Assembly (NCBI GenBank): GCA_951799445.1
Contig: OX637292.1
Location: forward strand, 8,621,296-8,685,295
Source of the DNA: Pseudisothecium myosuroides
Lineage: Eukaryota > Streptophyta > Bryopsida > Hypnales > Lembophyllaceae
Reading direction: 5' to 3'
Length of the DNA: 64,000 bases
Under the pieces are notes generated by a model. The model was not told the DNA's origin. It saw only the letters and a list, made by a program, of their open reading frames with translations, and made no database searches. Positions within the stretch are counted from its first letter, which is position 1. Each line of letters begins with the position of its first letter. A program made the translations under genes and the position numbers. Positions 21,995-34,324 of this stretch are shown here, piece by piece.

Positions 21995-24900
21995 TTATTG
22001 TCGCGCTCTAGGCTCTTGTCGAGACTTGCCTTCGAATAAGTCATTCAACATACGTTCCAAGTCATCAGGATTGTATTTCAAATACTTATTCACACTTTGC
22101 TTCCCTTCGATCATAGCGCTGCAATACCACAAAAAGTAATGTCAGAGAAGGTGAACGCACCTAAAATCACCCAAATAAGTATGTGAGCATGGTTTGTATT
22201 ATTACACTTTGCAAGTTTTTGTTGGATCTTTCAAAGAGTTGTTGGCCTCCATTCATGACAGCCTCGGTGTATCAAAAATTGACCCGAGGCTGTCATAAAT
22301 GGAGGCTATAAATTTATTAGGCAGTAATCTGAATCTGTAGTGGTCGATTTTCCGACCTTTCTAAGTAGTGTTTCTAAAACGTGAAAGCTCTTCCGCTCAA
22401 TAAAAATGAGACGAGTGTAAAAGCAGTAGAAGCATGTTGCGATTCATCATTTCCAAGAATGAACTCAGCAGCAGAATTGTGATGTGGTTACTAATATAGT
22501 GGCATTTCTAGATAGTTGAATACAGTTCTGAATTTTTCAAAAAGTGAGAATTATGTAATGAGGGTTTTAGTGAGGATTGTATGAAAAAGAAGCATCTGAA
22601 AACTACATATTTCTATTCGAAACTTGCAATTATCAGGGCATACGAGTATTACACAAACTACGGCATGAAGAATGAGCAGAAGGGGAATATAGAAACAAAA
22701 TAAAAGAGAAGTTTGCATGGTACCTGTAACGCTTCAAGAACGACCGGTACGCAGGTAGAATAATCTCCTGGACTTGCAGTCGAACTGCTTCTCTGAGCTC
22801 ATTGTCAGGAATAGTCCATTGAGTCTGACGCAGATATAAATCTTCAAAGGTTAAGCTGAAACCCTTCAACCTGCGTACAAAATACAATTAGGTGTCATCG
22901 TGAGCCAACTGTTCATGGGGTCTAGGACCAACCCATTTGTGTCCATTCACGCTCAGAAGTAAACAATGACCACAGAATGGCAGAACAAAATAAACATGCA
23001 CGTAAAAGTAACTACATTTATTTGTCCTAATAGTGAAATTAGTGTCACTGCGAATTAGAGTCACTGAAAAAAATTGACGAGGAAAATGAGCACAATACAG
23101 TAACACTTCAGCATGTGATAATTTAAATATATTTAAAATAGTTCGACTTAGGTAAACATATGTGTCACGCACTAATAGGATAAATTCAGTAGAGTAGCAA
23201 AGAGATTTGGGATAAAAAAGACGTTTACGTGTGTAAAATTTTCACTTGCAAGTGGACACCAGGTTTGACAATCGTCTCAATGGACGTTACTTTATTGAGA
23301 CTATTTCAGACCTTTCTTTAAGCTGGGACTTGGAAATGCCGCTGTCCCCACTGGATGCACCACCTGATCCAGTAATGTATTGCAATACCTGAAGACATTA
23401 TCATAAAGAGAACCTTCTTACGTATAGTTCACAAAATTCTAGACAAGCAAAAGACAATTCTCCCAACAGTTTTAGAACTGCATATTGTCATTATTAAGTG
23501 AAAACAAAGCAGAAGACAGGTATTTCTGCAAAGAAGGATTAGAGGCTAATTGCAGCACCTTACTCCAGGCTTGTCGTTGATACGATATTCCATGCTGCTG
23601 TACAACTCTTCGTTGTATCTGTACCCAGTCGTCACCTAACATATCCTTCGCTTCTGATCTGCAGAGGCCATCTTCTGTGATCAGACTACGGAAAAATGCA
23701 GATGCAGATGGAGGGCTAACAATTACTCCAACTTGGCCACTGAGCAGCAGGGGAACTGCATTGAATTACAGAGAAATAGCAAATTACCTACGAACAGATT
23801 TCACCATGTAATGGATATTGTTCATCAGGAATAAGTGGGCCAGCGCAAGGTCTTTGTAAAGTTTCGATTTTCCCTCTAGATTCGTTTGGAGCACTTTCAT
23901 GATGCGCTTGGTAGCAGCTGCCAAATGTGATGTCTTGTCGTCAACAGTGCCGACTGAGAACAATTCGTTCAATGTGTTCTGATAGCTGCATCATCACAAG
24001 CGGAGTAGACAAATGTTTCAATACTCGCATGTGAGGAATATGAACTCTTGCTATAATGCCCAGAAGGAAACGTTGATGAGGTGGTTAAGAATTCTTTACA
24101 AATAGAGGGGAGTTCAGACGCAGTAAGAAAACAAGTCAATGCAAATTATGCAGACTGCACATGTCGGTACTTACTCCAGCAGGAATTTGACGTAGTTGAT
24201 GACATAACTAGTGAGCATGTGAACAGTCCCGTCCAGAACCAGCGTTTTGGTTGCATCTTTATCCACGGCATCTTCAAAGTCTGCAAAAGTGTCCTTAGCC
24301 GTCTGACCTAACTTTCTGATAAGGCCTGTTGCCGCTTCCCGCATGCCTGTAGCTGCATCACCTGAAAATACTTGCTCAATCTGCACACGGTCAAGTAAGA
24401 TTTAGCACAGAGACTTCATTCTTATAACAGTATACAAATTTGCCTTTGAAATCTTACTTCCCGTTCAAAACATGTAAAAAAGAAGTGCCAACAACTACCC
24501 TGAACCAGTGAGGAATAGTCGAAAGAGAATTTAACGCACACAACTTTCAAACTTGGGTAGTGAGAATAGATGCAAGAAAGGTATAGCAACATGATAATAA
24601 ATCACCATTAAAATAATGGATAACCACTACAAGATCAAGTATTCATGGTCTAAATTTGGCAATTTTCATCAAACGAATTGTAAAAAATCAATAACTCAGA
24701 TGGGACCAAATTTCAGTCCACCAGAATCAGTGAAGAGCAAGTGTAGGGCAAAACCCCTAGACATTGGATAAAGAAAGTCCTCATATGATCTCATCAAAAT
24801 TGTTAAAAAATATATGATGCCCAATTGGAATTCTTGGTCCTCCAGAAGTTAGTGGTTGACTAAGGAAAGGGAATCAATCACCTCAGGCTGAAGGTCACGC

Positions 24901-27900
24901 ATCGTTTCATACATATCAAGTAGCACAAAAAGTTTCTCCGGCGTTTTTTTGCTCTTGGCGATGGCTTCCCCAAAACTCAACAGCATGTGAACGCTAGAAT
25001 CAGTCACGTCTGCAAAGCATTTTTCTCTGTGTGGGTCGAGGCCGACCCATATCTGGTCACATAGCTTCCGCTCTGTGGAAAAGAGAAGCTTTATCTGAAC
25101 ATAAATTCAACCGCTGAAGTGAGCATCCCAACATTAAGCACCAAAAACTAAATAAAAATCCTGCAATAGCCCTCAACTACAGAACATCACCTGTGCCATT
25201 AATATTTAACCTCAAGTGCCCAAACTAAAAATAGGAAGTCCAATTGGAAGCTAATAATCAATTTTAGCAACTTTCAAACATATTTCCATTGTTCAAAAAT
25301 GTAGGACATGATTTCTTTTTCTTCTTTTACACACTGTTACGTTACTTGAAGCCTCCTAAATAATTTATTTCAGCTTCAATAGATATGGAAGCGACCTCTT
25401 TTGGCCATTGGTCACTTTGGGGTTAAAACTAGAGAGCAGGTAGAATAAGACTAGTCCCAGAAGGGGTATGGAAATGCAACGTTGAAAGGAAGGGATGCTT
25501 ACAGCGATGCGCATGTACTGTATCCAGTTGGTAATCTTGCCCTCAAGTGACTCCCATGGCATTTTCATAATGTCATCTTTGCTCAACCTCTCAACTCCCA
25601 ACTTTCGTAAACTTTGCTCCAAATTTGAAGCTCTCACCTCCCTGAGCCAACTCACATCAATGGCGTATGACCAACAAACTGAGTTTCTACTTAACAATAG
25701 AGTTCTTAAAATTGTCAGCCATGACCTTAACGCTGTGTGCCCAAACTGAAGATAGAATTTCCACGTTGGAAACTAACAGCCAGTTATAGTAACTTCCAAG
25801 ACATATACAGTGTTTAACATGATTTCGTCTTTCTATTAAAAGATTTAGTTACCATCCTCAAACCTTTCAAAACAATATATTTCAACTCCTGCAGTCATTT
25901 TGACCATTTGGGGTTAACAGCATCCCTACGGCCAATGACTACATTGATTAAAGAATAACTTTCAATACCTGCAGCATACTCTACTGTCACAAAATATCTC
26001 GTCCATTCTCACATGCTTATGTACGTCACTAACTGCCTGTATTTTATATCGATGAGGCCAATAAGGAGCATACACAGATTGTAAATTAGTACCTGTAAGT
26101 CTTTAAACATTGTTGATGGTGGCCAGCAGCAACCAGGCGTTGTGCCATCTCGTGTAGTTGAGGTACAACCTTTGGTGATATCAGAACCGGAAGAACTATA
26201 GGATTCAGAGCCTTGTCGTTGTGAGGAGTGTTGGTCAGCAATAGCTTCACCTCCTCACCCCCACCATTCGGCGGCGTTTCTGGCACATGCTTCCCAGGGA
26301 TCGGCAAAGTTTCCATAAGTCGAGCTGGATCTGCTGGTTTGCTACAAAAGAGCACAAAACAACCAAGAAAACCTCAACTGTCAGCGCCAGCATAACATAG
26401 AATTTTCTTCCAAATCTTGCACTCATAATCCCAGTCCACATATACCCCTGGTCATATTTCTCCGCCTCATCTGCTGCAGATGAGACCCTAGCGAGCACAA
26501 AGACGCCAACCCCTCAAACAAGTGCCTAATCACAAATGTTTCTAACCCAAACAGAGAAGTATAATTTTCATATGTCCATCTCCCTGAAATCCTCATTGCA
26601 ATCTTCAATACAATCCTCAAAATAATTCTCAATAATCTTCAATATAGTCTTCATTGATTGCAACTTCAGAAACTCATTGATTTAACAATCTAGGAATCTG
26701 GAACCACGTGTCACAACTCTATTAGACATAACAAATTTAGTATGTGAACAATGCGCCCTAACATGCTACTATTACTTTTAGCACATGTCTCATATTGAGC
26801 ATCACTTGGGGCTGAGACAATAAACAACAAAAATAAAAGAATTATCCAGCAGCAAAAATGGAACACGAGCCTCCCATTCCCAGTGGCACTGACCTGTGAG
26901 TTGTCAGAATCACCTTAAACTCTTCTTCAAGGCGGCTCATGCCTTTGCCAAACAAATCTCTAGCTTGATTCAGAGCTGTGTCACTTGCTTTCAAACTTCG
27001 ATTGAGCGTCAGATACTCAACATTTTTATGCAGCTCGTCACAAGCGCCCAAAAATCCATCAAAATCGCTTTTGGGTCCCTCGAGCACCTTGTTTTCCACC
27101 TGAATCCCAAACCACAACCAATTTGTCAATAACCAAAACTTTATGATATCCAGCTCTACCTTAAATGCAGACGTGAGCTCAACCTCAAAAAACTATGGCA
27201 TTTCATACCTGACGGGACACATCAAACTGATGCAGCACAGATTGAGCAGCTTCCAGGGTGCCGTCAATGTTGTCATGCGCTTTTCGGAAAGCATGTGTCT
27301 TTACCTACATTCAAAGGCATGTCAAAATAAGAACTGTCAGAATTGCTCACTCTGCTGACAAGCCCAATTTGCATTGAGGAATAAGACTGACGGCAAAGCC
27401 AATACTCTGCTGGTAAGAAATTATCCATTACTGTGTGCTTCAGTTCTTTTTACAAAGATGCTCAATACTTCAAATTAGTTCAGAATGTTGTCATTTGAGT
27501 ACAAAAAATGGGCATGCCTTCACGGCTCAAGCCCCAAGTGTGTACAGAGAAATGGTCTTAGCGTCTAGGGACCACTTTGGACTGCGGAGATTAAAGCAAC
27601 AAGCTTGCAATGACAAGAAACCCCACACCTCAATTGGTGCATAAGTCATAATTTATTCGTTTTACCTCATGTTGTCCAAAGTCGACCTTACAGTGCTCTA
27701 AGTTACATGAAATTCCGCGCTACATGGATCCTATGTGGCGCGCTAAAAACATTAGACATGTTGCTAAAAATTCAAGCTACTAAAAATTAAAAACTTGAGA
27801 CTTGTTAATGTAAGGTCTACATTCACCATTCACCATACAGTAAGGGAGAGATTCCATTCACAGTACAGATGAACTTTGAACCTTTCCCTACAACAATCTA

Positions 27901-28337
27901 CAACTTGCACCATCTAAAATTTAGAACATTTATTTTGTCTTAAGATACAAAACAATTGCAAAAAACAAAATGTCAATAGATCCAGTATTTTCACAATTAG
28001 CACAATGCAAAGCTCACCTGTATGGTCAATATATGGAGCCTCTAGTGTATTATATGTCTACCATTTAAACGCATCATAAACGCAACAGATCATTTCAAGC
28101 TTGCTATCTCACCCCTAGCTGCAAGTTGCACGTGACACTCCTTCAAATTTTAAAGTAGGGGAGGGCTACGATACTTACTTGCGTCGGCCGCATTGCAGTC
28201 TCAAGAGTCGACAGCCGATTGTCGAAGGAGCCTAAAATGGTAATCATGGTGCCAGTCACTTCTCGGCTCTTTTCCAAACTCTCCCTCAGAAACTCCGCCC
28301 GGGCCTTAAAGCCCTCGATATCGTCGTATGCCCCCAT
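21995..28337 (-). CDS. EXO70A1-like: Exocyst complex subunit EXO70, EXO70A (EXO70.1) clade, complete 12-exon gene
   Basis: EXO70 is a subunit of the octameric exocyst and tethers secretory vesicles to the plasma membrane through phosphoinositide binding. Twelve exons join in phase to give 637 residues, almost exactly the length of Arabidopsis EXO70A1: 28337-28179, 27304-27209, 27099-26894, 26341-26093, 25641-25503, 25094-24882, 24380-24175, 23985-23788, 23658-23559, 23388-23312, 22870-22724 and 22118-21995. All donors are GT and all acceptors AG. The N-terminus has the conserved LRESLEKS...ILGSFDNRLSTLETAMRPTQ pattern. The C-terminal Exo70 domain includes LRKLGVERLSKDD, NNIHYMVKSVRRSEAK and KYNPDDLERMLNDLFEG. 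A many-intron structure is typical of the EXO70.1 clade, whereas the EXO70.2 clade is largely intron-poor. The start (28337) is the first ATG and matches the family N-terminus. Confidence 0.95.
22245..22306. repeat. 23-bp near-perfect hairpin in the last EXO70 intron
   Basis: GCCTCCATTCATGACAGCC (plus TCGG) pairs with CCGAGGCTGTCATAAATGG (plus AGGC) across a 16-base loop, with one mismatch. It could be a remnant of a short foldback element or an RNA hairpin. Nothing in the sequence shows that it is processed. Confidence 0.7.
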
Positions 28338-29329
28338 TGTTTAAAATCTTTAAGACTAAGAGGCTACAACTCTCAACTCCAATGAAGCATCATCATCATC
28401 ATCATCAAATTTCGCTTGAACTGGCATGCGAGAGCCAGCAATTCTTCTTCCATAAATCTCTACCCAGCAATGCAACTAGGTGGTGACAAGTCACTCTGCT
28501 CCTCGTAATCTCCGCCGCCCAGAGACGTAGCCATTTTCTTGTGTGATGGTCACCACCACCAACCCTCTCAACTCACCGTCTGATTTCACCCCACTCGATA
28601 TCACTGAAACTCATTAAAAAAAAACATTATTCAATCATCACGACTTCAAAGAAACATTTCCTTTACCTCAGATCGCAATTTCCCATTCACAGGTCCATGC
28701 AAACGGAATGCAGCTCACAATCAAAATGCAAGCATACTAGGTCTGCTAGGTATTCTGTTCGCGTTGCAACGTAGCAACCGAGGCAACGAGTTTTCAGGTC
28801 AAGAATACTAATTTAGGTCACACCTGAAAACCGAAGATTGCTACTCCTAAAAAGTATTCCAACAATCTATTGACTACCCACTCTTTGCTCCGCATATTGG
28901 CAGTAACTACACTGGCCTACAATAATCGACAAAGTACCAATGCTAAAAATCTTGAAATCTAAGATGCGAGAGGATCTGTGCAAGAGAAAGAAGATGCCAG
29001 GGTATCTTGGATACGCCGATTCTTCCTTGAATTATCAGTGGAGCCCAAGGTATTAAGAACACGAAACTCCTTTCTCAAAAATGTTAAGACCCCTACCCAC
29101 TTCACTAATGCAAAATCTCCTCAGAAATACAGTCGACATCACGACACATTGATCAGCTCCAAAAAATTCCTAATCGACATTGAACCTCCTTCCAATCCCC
29201 CACGTCTAAACCTCCCTTGACTCCAAAAACACAAGCACCAAGAAACCAGACCAAGCACGAAACATCAAGATCATATGATTCCAGTTAACCTAAAAAAAAG
29301 AATTCCATCGCCCATGCCCTTGACCAAAC
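28338..29329. other. EXO70 upstream region
   Basis: This is the 5' UTR or promoter-side DNA of the minus-strand EXO70 gene. It includes a short (CAT)n run near 28390. No other gene was recognised. Confidence 0.4.
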
Positions 29330-30130
29330 ATTCACAGCTCGTAATCGTCCCTCCACCAACGTCAAAACAAACCCTAACATTTCACCAACCAAAGATCCTA
29401 CCCAAGAATCTGATCCCACCACACTCCCCCAAACTCTGACCTCGCCAAGCCAACCATCCCACAATCACCAGAAATGCAAGCTCATCAATGGCGACAAACA
29501 CGAACTCGAATCCTATTGCAATTCTCTCACCCAACCCACGGAGAGCTCTCAAAAGCCACCATTAAAACCTAAAACTACTCCCAATGTGAAATGTCGCCCC
29601 ACTCAACTGGCCTAAGGAAGTAACTCAAAACGTCGAAATCAACCCTAACATCTCCCCAGTCAAAGATCTTACCCAAGAATCTCCACACTCTCCCAAACTA
29701 TGAGCTCGCCAAGCCAAGCCAAGCCAAACCAAACCATCCCACAATCACCAGAAACACAAGCTCCCCAATGGCGATGCCCAAACACGACCTCCACTCCCTA
29801 TTGCAATTCTTTCAGAGCTCTCGAAATCCAACATCTAAAACCTAAAACTGATCCCACCTGTGCATTCTCTTCGCACTCAACCGGCCATCAGGAACCCCGT
29901 AACCACAAGCACCTGTAACCCAACGCAACAGACTATCCTAAACGCCAGAGAATGCGACCTAGCTCGATTTTGGTGTCGTTGGAAGCCTCTCACCTTTGAA
30001 ATTGCAGCAGCAAAGGATCCAAATGGCTTAAGGAAGCCGTAACTCAGAACGTCGTAATCAACCCTAACATCTCCCCAGTCAAAGATCTTACCCAAGAATC
30101 TCCATACTCCCCCAAACTATGAGCTCACCA
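29330..30130. repeat. Two to three diverged copies of a roughly 400-bp duplicated block upstream of EXO70
   Basis: The phrases AACCCTAACATYTC, CCAGTCAAAGATCTTACCCA, CAAGCCAACCATCCCACAAT and CACCAGAAAYRCAAGCTC recur at about 29370-29480, 29640-29765 and 30055-30165. They are separated by related but variable sequence. The open frames at 29700-30095 come from this repetition. Confidence 0.75.
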
Positions 30131-30229
30131 AGCCAACCATCCCACAATCACCAGAAACGCAAGCTCTCGAAATCCAACATCTAAAACCTAAAACTGATCC
30201 CACCTGCGCATTCTCTTCGCACTCAACGG

Positions 30230-30680
30230 GCCATCAGGAACCCCGTAACCACAAGCACCTGCAACCCAACGCAACAGACTCCCCTAAACGCCACAGAATG
30301 CGACCTAGCTCGATTTTGGTGTCATTAGAACCCGTAACTACAAGCACCTGTAACCGAACGCAACAGACTCTCTTAAACGCCACAGAATGCGACCTAGCTC
30401 GATTTCGGTGTCGTTGGAACTCGTAACTACAAGCACCTGTAACCAAACACAACAGACTCTCTTAAACGCCACAGAATGCGACCTAGCTCGATTTTGGTGT
30501 CATTAGAACCCGTAACTACAAGCACCTGTAACCAAACACAACAGACTCTCTCAAAACGCCACAGAATGCGACATAGCTCGATTTTGGTGTCGTTGGAACA
30601 AGCCCCTGTAACCCGACTCTCTTAAACGCTACAGAATGCGACACAACTCGATACGGGTGTCGTTGGAAGCGTCTCACCTT
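30230..30680. repeat. About 90-bp tandem repeat upstream of EXO70
   Basis: Five units share CCGTAACTACAAGCACCTGT, then CAACAGACTCTCTTAAACGC, then CACAGAATGCGACCTAGCTC and GATTTTGGTGTCRTT. The array ends at a copy of GCGAAGGATCCAAATGG (also at about 30014). On the minus strand that segment ends CAAAG|GTGAGA, a usable splice donor, so the array may lie in the first intron of the EXO70 transcript. Confidence 0.85.
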
Positions 30681-31096
30681 TGAATTGCAGCAGCGAAGGA
30701 TCCAAATGGCGAGCAATGGGGGTGTGGGAAGGGGGAATTGGAGAAGGGGGGGATGAGAGGGGCGAGATTGTGGAGGGGGAGGAAGAGGAAGGAAAGGGCA
30801 AGGCTGGACTGGACGGCAACAAGACGGGGGGAGGAAGGGGAAGAGGAAAGGTGGAATGCATTATACGTGGAAGGGAACGGGGACGGCGCTGACCGCTGAC
30901 CGAATGGGGTTGGTGCTGTGGGGTTTTTTATTCACGGGCAGGGCAGCCATTATTGCTGCCACGCTGGCACCCTGGTACTCGAGTCCGTCACGTAACTTTC
31001 TTAACTGAAGCATTTAACCCGGGAAGGACGCGGAGGCCGAAAAGTGACCAATGGATGATTTTCAAGGTTCGGGTGGGCCATCAGGAAAAAGCCCCT
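30681..31096. other. Purine-rich stretch, candidate distal leader or promoter of EXO70
   Basis: Positions 30700-30860 are almost pure G/A on the plus strand (pyrimidine-rich on the minus strand), a composition common in plant 5' leaders. If the donor at about 30677 is used, this would be a non-coding first exon. Open frames in it are low-complexity artefacts. Confidence 0.35.
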
Positions 31097-31608
31097 TATT
31101 GTTGCAGTAAGGTAGGAGGTCCATAAAGCGACCATCTAAGCGCTGAACCTGAATTTTGGGGAGGTAAAACATCTTGAAATATTTTTCAGTAAATTTTCCT
31201 TGAAAGACAAGAAGAAATGGCATCTGGCTCAAGTTGTTTCATATTTTTCGGAGCTTTGTGGAATTAGTTATGAAATTTTGAAGGTGAAAAGCCAAAGGGC
31301 TGTAAAAGCGACCACCTCTTAGAATGTACATCGTTTGTACATTTTGGGAAATTGAAGAAAGCAAAATGTACCTCTGTGTCCTGATCGGTTCAAAATGCCC
31401 GGTCGGAGTTCGAGCCTCCTACCTTACTGTTTCAAAGGGTTCACAGTCCAGGACTAAAAATATATTGTTGCAGTATTGCAATAATATAATTTCAATGCAA
31501 ATGTATCCTCCCCAAGGCAAGAGTACTGCTGCAGACTGTTTTAAGTATTGTTATAGTATACTTTTTAATCTTGGACTGTGAACCCTTTGAAACAGTACTG
31601 CAACAATA
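31097..31608. mobile_element. TIR element A, interrupted in its right terminus by a second MITE
   Basis: The left end TATTGTTGCAGTAAGGTAGG (31097 on, continuing AGG) is mirrored on the right only if the 169-bp insert at 31427-31595 and one TA are removed: CCTCCTACCTTA (31415-31426) then joins CTGCAACAATA (31598-31608). The outer flanks (GCCATCAGGAAAAAGCCCC on the left, its inverse CTTTTCTGATGGGAC on the right) suggest that the inverted repeats extend a little further. The interior is related to 56780-57090. It is non-autonomous, of unknown superfamily. Confidence 0.8.
31427..31595. mobile_element. 169-bp TA-flanked MITE (Stowaway/mariner-like) nested in element A
   Basis: Terminal inverted repeats CTGTTTCAAAGGGTTCACAG plus TCCA are near-perfect at both ends and are flanked by TA (31425-31426 and 31596-31597), the Tc1/mariner target duplication. 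It has no coding capacity. Its insertion splits the right inverted repeat of the surrounding element. Confidence 0.85.
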
Positions 31609-31667
31609 TTGTTGCAATGGGGGTACTTTTCTGATGGGACAATGGTTAATGGATGACTTTGAGTAAC

Positions 31668-32305
31668 TAGTGTAGCCTTGTGTCGTTGCCACAACCAAAA
31701 CAAAAGGAAAAGTAATTTTTTAATTTTTTAGAACCAAAAATAATTCAAAAATCCATAACTTTCACACCATAGGTTCAAACGTTGTGAAAAGAAGCCCGTG
31801 CACCCCTCCTCGCTGAAGGCTTTCCGACAGTACCAAACATGCCATTGGGAGACACACAGTCCGGGAGATCTCAACATGACAAACAAACAAAACAAACAAC
31901 CAAACTTAAGGTATGGACTAGTGTAGCCTTGTGCCGTTGCCACAGCCAAAATAAAAGCAAAAGTCATTTTTAAAAACAAAAATAACTCAAAAACCCATAA
32001 CTTTCACATGGTAAGTCCAAATGCCATGAAACAAAGCCCATGCACCCCTCCTCACCGAGAATTTTCCGACAGTAGTAAGAATATGACTAAAATCAGTAAA
32101 AATAATTTTCTAATTTTTTAATCCATAAATACTTTGAAATTCAATAACTTCCGCACTATAACTCCAAACACCACAAAACCAAGCCCGTGCACCCCTCCCT
32201 GCCGAGAGCTCTTTGACGGTACCAAGCGTGCCCCTGGAGGACGCAATGAAGGTCCGAGAGATTCCAACGTGACAAACAAAACAAACAGCCAAACTTAAGG
32301 TATGG
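31668..32305. repeat. About 250-bp tandem repeat, two and a half units
   Basis: Units begin GTGTAGCCTTGTGYCGTTGC (about 31670 and 31919); a third, truncated unit covers about 32090-32305. Shared landmarks are CCATAACTTTCACA, CCCRTGCACCCCTCC, TTTCCGACAGTA, and ACAAACAGCCAAACTTAAGG or its variant. Minus-strand open frames (31728-31979, 32110-32292) are repeat artefacts. Confidence 0.8.
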
Positions 32306-32560
32306 ATGATGAAGAATTACTGCACTTGGGGCAAATGTGCCATTGACTCGAAACCGCCATCATCAATATGTGTATATCTCCAAAATCAATATGTGTCTAT
32401 GTAAAAGAAACAATTTTAAAACTTCTACCAAGAAAACTTGTAACTTTTGCTTACGGTACCTAAATGTTGCATTCTTTAGTGCGTTGGAACCTCCTTTCAC
32501 TTGCCAACAAGAAAGTATGAAAATTTGACCAGACTAATCAACTAACCACAATTCTTGAAT
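32300..32560. repeat. Dispersed repeat, diverged copy of 38740-38990
   Basis: TATATCTCCAAAATCAATATG, CCTAAATGTTGCATTCTTTA, GTGCGTTGGAACCTCC and CACTTGCCAACAAGAAAGTA correspond in the same order to segments at 38790-38945. No terminal repeats were found. Confidence 0.6.
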
Positions 32561-33596
32561 TAATTGATAAATCCCTCCCAAATATCTAATTTACAACTAG
32601 TGTTGGATAGACAATGTTATTGGAGTTCTTCTTCTTCTCAGTTCTTCCACAAAATAATAGCTAATGGATGATTTTCAAGATCAATGTAGAAATGAAGAGT
32701 GCACCTATTGGTCCAAAAATTGAATCATTTTTGGGTGACTACTTTGGTGACATGTCTTGTCCTTTTATACTGAATCCAATAAGGACTCAAATAAGGATGT
32801 CCTAAACTTAGGTCTCAGTACACCTTTAATCAAAGCTTTTCAAAATCTAACACCTACATTTACACCAAAGAGCATCATAAAAATCTAGATATTGATGGCA
32901 CAAGATGTGCACAATCAAAATATGAGAGTCTAGGAGAACTTAGTGTTGAATTTTAGTACACTTAGAGACTATACTTAAAAATTCATTATTTATACAAATC
33001 GTGTCCAAATAATGCATGCTAAATTGAATTCGAATCCTCTTTCCGGTGCCAAGAAGATTCAATCAAAATAAGTTATGCTTAATAATGGCAACTTTGCTAA
33101 GTTCTTATTTTTGTAGTCACAATTATGGACTAGGTAAATGTGAAAGTAGAATCTTATTATGAGAAATAACATGTTGAGTTACAATAGTGCAAAGGAATGT
33201 TGTTTTTCATAATGACCCCTGACTTTCATGTTAAGGTAACTACATCTTAAATTACACAAATAAGCAATTTAGCATGGGTCTAATTATTATAATGAAAATT
33301 TTGTTGTGGGGTCTTGTCTTGTCGGTAGTCAAAAAAAGATTCTAGATTCTCTTTAAATGCATTTCTTAGACACCATATAAATACACTACAAAGTTTCAAA
33401 GTGTTGAAAATAGGTGTTTCTGAAACCGACCACACACTCTCATGAATGGTGGATGTACAGTCCAAGCAAGAATCTAGAAGTAATCCATTTTAAGAAGCAG
33501 TTGAAATTAGGTGTAGTTACCTTACTAAAGACAACCTCCAAAAGGTTGAGTCTTGGTCAAAAACATGCTCACTCGAGGGGCTAAAAAGAAGAGCTT
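32561..33596. other. AT-rich intergenic, one diverged repeat
   Basis: Positions 32655-32760 are a diverged relative of 21400-21500 (TATTGGTCCAA, TTTTGGGTGACTACTTTGGT). Otherwise nothing was recognised. Confidence 0.4.
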
Positions 33597-33820
33597 GTAA
33601 GGGAGAGGCACCCAATGGCGTCCCCGTACCATGGCGTTCCTTTCTAGAAAGGGGAGTCATTCTGAAACGCAATTCTAGGTGGCCTATACATGACTTATTC
33701 TTTTAGTAAAAAAATAATAAGCCATGTTTGGTCTGTGTACATTTAGGTTTTGAAATGACGCTCCTTTCTAGAAAGGAACGCTATTGGGTGCACGGACGCC
33801 ATTGGGTGCCTCTCCCTTAC
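33597..33820. mobile_element. 224-bp MITE with perfect 27-bp terminal inverted repeats
   Basis: GTAAGGGAGAGGCACCCAAT plus GGCGTCC at the left is exactly inverted at the right. Weaker complementarity continues for a total of about 75 bp, including TTTCTAGAAAGG in both arms. Target duplications are ambiguous (TAA/TTA adjoining GGGAGAGGC could indicate PIF/Harbinger). The perfect ends suggest a recent insertion. Confidence 0.85.
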
Positions 33821-33935
33821 CATTAAAGTAGTCCCCACGTTCAGAAAAATAACATGCCTCTCTTCTCCCAATGAGAGACTGTCATCTGTACTCAAATGGG
33901 CTCAAATTGGGTCCACTGACTAGTTAGGTACTTAG

Positions 33936-34324
33936 GTGTACCTCAGTGACTCAGTTGTGACTATCTCACCATACCCGGTTGAGAACCTGCGAGTGACATT
34001 GCACCGGGTCATCGATATCTGCTCTTTGCACAAGCAGAGTGGGTCAAGCAATGGCTTCCCGGCATTTACTGCAAGAATTCCACAAGCAATCCCGGATTCC
34101 CGGAGCTCACAATTCCACTCCAAGAAGTCTCCCTTTCTAATTTCTATTTTGTCTGTGCTTTTTTGGGAGCGCATCAGATTTTCCTGTTCAGAGCACCAAT
34201 TTTCAGGAGAATCGGTGGAGATTTATGTACGCAATGGCGAATTGAATGATTTAGGAAATGTGGCCGAAGAAGCTCGTGAGTTCGGCAAGAAATTGCGTAA
34301 TGGTTTTGAAATCGAAGTCGCAGG
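33936..34324 (+). other. Candidate non-coding 5' exon of the alpha/beta hydrolase transcript
   Basis: A frame stays open for 131 codons but lacks any ATG, and it ends at a strong donor (GTCGCAG|GTAAGT at about 34323). A candidate acceptor, CTTGCAG, occurs near 35551, about 80 bp before the hydrolase ATG. This fits a leader exon with a 1.2-kb 5' UTR intron. It is inference only. Confidence 0.3.
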
